From Candidatus Bathyarchaeota archaeon (GTDB lineage: Archaea > Thermoproteota > Bathyarchaeia > RBG-16-48-13 > GCA-020355125): a DNA stretch of 7,474 nt. Positions 5,055 through 7,474 of this stretch are shown here, piece after piece. The notes beneath the pieces were generated by a model that saw only the letters and a program-made list of their open reading frames with translations, was not told the DNA's origin and made no database searches. Where the stretch lies: contig JAUWJG010000039.1 of the NCBI GenBank assembly GCA_030607815.1, positions 1 to 7,474 on the forward strand, written 5' to 3'. Position numbers and translations under genes: made by a program. Every line of letters begins with the position of its first letter. Position 1 is the first letter of the stretch.

Positions 5055-7229
5055 ATGTCTTCTCGATTGAAAAATCCTCTTAATAAAATCTTTCGTCAAG
5101 AGAGATTTTCTAAAATCTTTGATAAAGTCGGTCTTAAGAGTTCAAAGAGAGGCTTGTTATTATCAATTTGTTTGATCTGCATCGTCTTATTAGCAGTTTT
5201 GGTTAGAATTCAACCCTTAAATTGGGGATATACCCTATCAGAATTTGACCCATTTTTCCATTATTCACTGGCTAAACACATCACTGAAAATGGCTTTGCA
5301 TCTTGGGGTGAAGCAGACATTGGAAGTAGATCTTGGTATCCTTTTGGGAGAGATATAGAACTTTCAGCTTTTCCAGGTTTACCTTTCAGTAGTGCAGCGC
5401 TATATTTCATCCTTTCCGGTTTAGGAATTCAGGTAACGATTTTAGACGTATCCATCATGTTTCCAGTATTAATGGCAGCAGCCACGTGTATCGTTGCTTA
5501 TTTTTTAGGGAAAGATATTGGAGGGAAAGGGGTTGGCCTCCTATCTGCGCTCTTCCTTGCACTTAACCCGGCTTATATCGGTAGAACATACTTAGGTTTC
5601 TTCGATGATGAAACAGTCGGTATCTTCGGCATCGTGTTACTTTTCTTCTTTTTCCTTCGTTCATTGAATAAAAAAAAGAGTTGGCAAGTCAGTTTAGGTT
5701 ACTCAGTAGCGGCAGGTCTTTCCTTAGGTTACATTTTCGCTTCTTGGGGTGCATCTCGCTACCCTTTATCATTACTAGCATTATTTGTATTCATTTTAGT
5801 AATCATTGGAAAATATAGTCGCCGTGTTCTTTCATCCTATGGATCACTTTTGATTGTAAGTTTAATTATTGCAGTGTCAGTTCCTCGACTTGGATTACGT
5901 TTTTTGAGTGAATTTGATTGTCTAGCTGCTATTTGCGTTTTATTATTATTGGTTCTTGTTGAATTTTCTCAACGGTTTACAATTGGAAAGAGTAGAACAA
6001 TGTTTTTAACAGTATCTTTTCTCGCTCTTGGAATTACAGTTGTTGTTCTTTGGTATGGGGGACTTATCACTCTCCCTGTAGCTAAGTTCATCGGAGTGAT
6101 TAATCCTCTCTACAGATTTGAGAATCCTCTTGTGGAATCTGTTCAAGAACACAGGCCTTCAACGTGGGCATCGTATTATTATCAATTTGGAATTCTTACA
6201 TTCCTTGCTCCATTGGGAATAGTCTTCGCTTTTCAGAAGATTTCGGATAATACTCTTTTCATGGTCATATACGCGGTAACAACAATGTACTTTTCAGCTT
6301 CAGTGATTAGATTAACTATACTCTTAGCTCCCGCGATGTGCGTTTTAGGGGCTCTCGCCATTATTAAAATTCTTGCGCCATTTACAGATATTATTACCCA
6401 AAGATCATTTACGAGAAGAAGGCTCCGACTCTCACCTAGTATTGGTAGAATCTTCAGCGTAATCTTCATAATTACATTGTTTGCATTAACCTTGTGGCCA
6501 ATGACAAGGGGAGTAGATAGTGCTTATACACCGACAACTCTCATCTCATCGTCTATTCCTGTAAGATCTCAAATTAACGATTGGCCTGAAGCCCTCACAT
6601 GGATGAAGGAGAATCTAGAGGAGGATGCAATAGTTGCATCTTGGTGGGATTATGGTTATTGGATAACTGTGGTGGGTGAGAAGATAAGTATCATAGATAA
6701 TGGCACAATAAATAGTTCACAAATCGCTAGAATTGGTCGAATGTTCATGTCAAATGAGACACAGGCTTTAGCTGAGTTAAAAAGTGCTCCGGGTAACCCA
6801 CCGGGATACGTTGTGGTTTTTACAACGATAGGACAAGCGATTGGAGGACCTAATCTCTTCGGTGATGAAGTGAAGTGGAGGTGGATGGCTAAGATTGGCT
6901 GGAATGGAACAGCTGATGCTGCATTAGAAGATACACTGATCACTAGTCAGCTTGCGTACATCTACAGTCTTTCCACTCAAAACCCAAACTTAATCGAATG
7001 GTATCAACAATTTGCTACCGTTACCTTACCTAAGAGTGATAGAGTACTCACAAAGCTCATGATCTATGGAGATTTAGTATCTTCAGAACAAATTCGTGAT
7101 ATTTATTCACAAATACCTGAAGCTCAACAACCAATAGAGTATCTATTATACTTGACGCAACCAACTAATTTTCAACTTCTTTTTGCTTCTTCAGGGAGTA
7201 TGGTATTTGTATATAAAGTCCTATACTAG
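5055..7229 (+). CDS. aglB: Dolichyl-phosphooligosaccharide-protein glycotransferase (AglB/STT3)
   Basis: This integral membrane enzyme transfers a glycan from a dolichol-linked donor to Asn in Asn-X-Ser/Thr sequons on the outer face of the membrane. The protein has 724 residues. It has a basic N-terminal tail (1-33), a first membrane helix at about 34-51, then the first outer loop with catalytic Asp65 in SEFDPFFHY and the WYPFGRD segment (94-100). The second metal motif is FFDDE (182-186; Asp184 and Glu186). The SVQE motif of the flexible outer loop is at 362-365, and Arg419 (SVIRLTILLAP) fits the conserved substrate-binding arginine. Multi-pass helices run to about 482, followed by an outer globular domain with WWDYG at 530-534. 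IARIGRMFM (558-566) lies where the DK/MI motif is expected. All expected catalytic features are present. There is no clear ribosome site ahead of ATG 5055, so translation may depend on coupling to the upstream gene. Confidence 0.97.
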   Translation: MSSRLKNPLNKIFRQERFSKIFDKVGLKSSKRGLLLSICLICIVLLAVLVRIQPLNWGYTLSEFDPFFHYSLAKHITENGFASWGEADIGSRSWYPFGRDIELSAFPGLPFSSAALYFILSGLGIQVTILDVSIMFPVLMAAATCIVAYFLGKDIGGKGVGLLSALFLALNPAYIGRTYLGFFDDETVGIFGIVLLFFFFLRSLNKKKSWQVSLGYSVAAGLSLGYIFASWGASRYPLSLLALFVFILVIIGKYSRRVLSSYGSLLIVSLIIAVSVPRLGLRFLSEFDCLAAICVLLLLVLVEFSQRFTIGKSRTMFLTVSFLALGITVVVLWYGGLITLPVAKFIGVINPLYRFENPLVESVQEHRPSTWASYYYQFGILTFLAPLGIVFAFQKISDNTLFMVIYAVTTMYFSASVIRLTILLAPAMCVLGALAIIKILAPFTDIITQRSFTRRRLRLSPSIGRIFSVIFIITLFALTLWPMTRGVDSAYTPTTLISSSIPVRSQINDWPEALTWMKENLEEDAIVASWWDYGYWITVVGEKISIIDNGTINSSQIARIGRMFMSNETQALAELKSAPGNPPGYVVVFTTIGQAIGGPNLFGDEVKWRWMAKIGWNGTADAALEDTLITSQLAYIYSLSTQNPNLIEWYQQFATVTLPKSDRVLTKLMIYGDLVSSEQIRDIYSQIPEAQQPIEYLLYLTQPTNFQLLFASSGSMVFVYKVLY

Positions 7230-7316
7230 AGAATACTTTTAGATATACGACTTTCCAAAGATAAAAATACTTTCTTGATTCAATCCAGAGCGTAAGCAGA
7301 ATTATCCTGAGAATGA

Positions 7317-7333
7317 TGACTAAAGTTTAGTCA
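7317..7333. repeat. 17-base perfect inverted repeat in the convergent gap
   Basis: TGACTAAA and TTTAGTCA flank a single central G. The dyad lies about 90 bases after the aglB stop and 45 bases after the end of the minus-strand edge gene. It could be an operator-like dyad or a weak transcript-end structure. No T-run follows on either strand. Confidence 0.45.
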
Positions 7334-7356
7334 ACAAACTCAAACGTTTCTGATCC

Positions 7357-7377
7357 CTATACTGAAACTTTGTATAG
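7357..7377 (-). terminator. Stem-loop directly after the edge gene's stop codon
   Basis: CTATAC (7357-7362) and GTATAG (7372-7377) form six pairs around a nine-base loop, immediately past the minus-strand TAA at 7378-7380. The position suits a 3'-end hairpin of the gene entering from the right. The stem is short and AT-rich and is not followed by a U-tract. Confidence 0.3.
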
Positions 7378-7474
7378 TTAGCTAGGCTTGGAGCCTATTA
7401 GGACAGCTTGAACCTGAACCTGGTATCTACGTCCATCGTTCATAGCAAGTTTCTCTCCTGCCCAAAAACCTTTA
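7378..7474 (-). CDS. 3' end of an unrecognised gene, cut by the window edge
   Basis: On the minus strand a frame is open from the right edge to a TAA at 7378-7380, giving 31 residues. It runs KGFWAGEKLAMNDG, then RRYQVQVQ, then AVLIGSKPS. The other two minus-strand frames are blocked: one by a stop at the very edge and a later TAG, the other by TGA. The peptide has a normal protein composition with an alternating polar-hydrophobic stretch (YQVQVQAVLI) that would suit a beta strand. I do not recognise the family, and the fragment is too short to assign. It converges with aglB, and a stem-loop follows its stop. Confidence 0.5.
   Translation of the reverse strand, partial: KGFWAGEKLAMNDGRRYQVQVQAVLIGSKPS

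Noticed and set aside
6656..6943. A 95-codon minus-strand frame inside aglB.
   Set aside because: It lies opposite the conserved WWDYG domain of aglB and is best explained as antisense shadow.
7307..7365. C/D box guide RNA: ATGATGA at 7313-7319 resembles box C, with CTGA at 7350-7353 and 7362-7365 as box D.
   Set aside because: No internal D' and C' boxes with the expected spacing are visible, no terminal stem closes the element, and the 17-base inverted repeat occupies the would-be guide region. These short words occur by chance.

Overview
The window looks like chromosomal DNA of an AT-rich archaeon. The strongest evidence is an AglB/STT3-type oligosaccharyltransferase. Supporting signs are TATA-like boxes about 25 bases ahead of short leaders, GGAG/GAGGG ribosome sites, two TTG starts, and an archaeal-type ATP-grasp protein. 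Gene content and the style of the zinc-ribbon membrane protein remind me of Bathyarchaeia or related TACK lineages, but that placement is an impression and not a demonstration. There is no phage, insertion sequence, CRISPR array, rRNA or tRNA.

Layout, left to right. (1) A zinc-ribbon protein with two membrane helices (+, about 119-505). (2) A 560-base gap that holds a 45-codon open frame (629-766) and a possible folded RNA. The rest, 767-1060, is very AT-rich, and I see no gene in it. (3) A small FMN nitroreductase with a TTG start (+, 1066-1578), facing (4) cysteinyl-tRNA synthetase cysS (-, 1636-3051). (5) A 304-base gap with the cysS promoter and, on the minus strand, a small membrane-protein-like frame broken by one TGA. 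(6) An ATP-grasp ligase of unknown substrate (-, 3356-4603). (7) A 275-base divergent promoter region. (8) A 53-codon, TTG-started zinc-ribbon gene (+, 4879-5040), 14 bases ahead of (9) aglB (+, 5055-7229). (10) The 3' end of an unrecognised gene entering from the right edge on the minus strand (7378-7474). The convergent gap between 9 and 10 contains two inverted repeats.

Functionally, AglB transfers lipid-linked glycans to Asn-X-Ser/Thr sites of proteins on the outer face of the membrane. The small zinc ribbon upstream appears to share its transcript and may be an accessory or regulatory factor, which is inference. CysS charges tRNA-Cys, so this organism has the direct route to Cys-tRNA. 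The other genes look like independent housekeeping or accessory units. No single large novel system is evident. The most promising loose ends are the hidden zinc-ribbon gene ahead of aglB, the TGA-interrupted small frame between the ATP-grasp gene and cysS, and the structured or coding element at 629-795.
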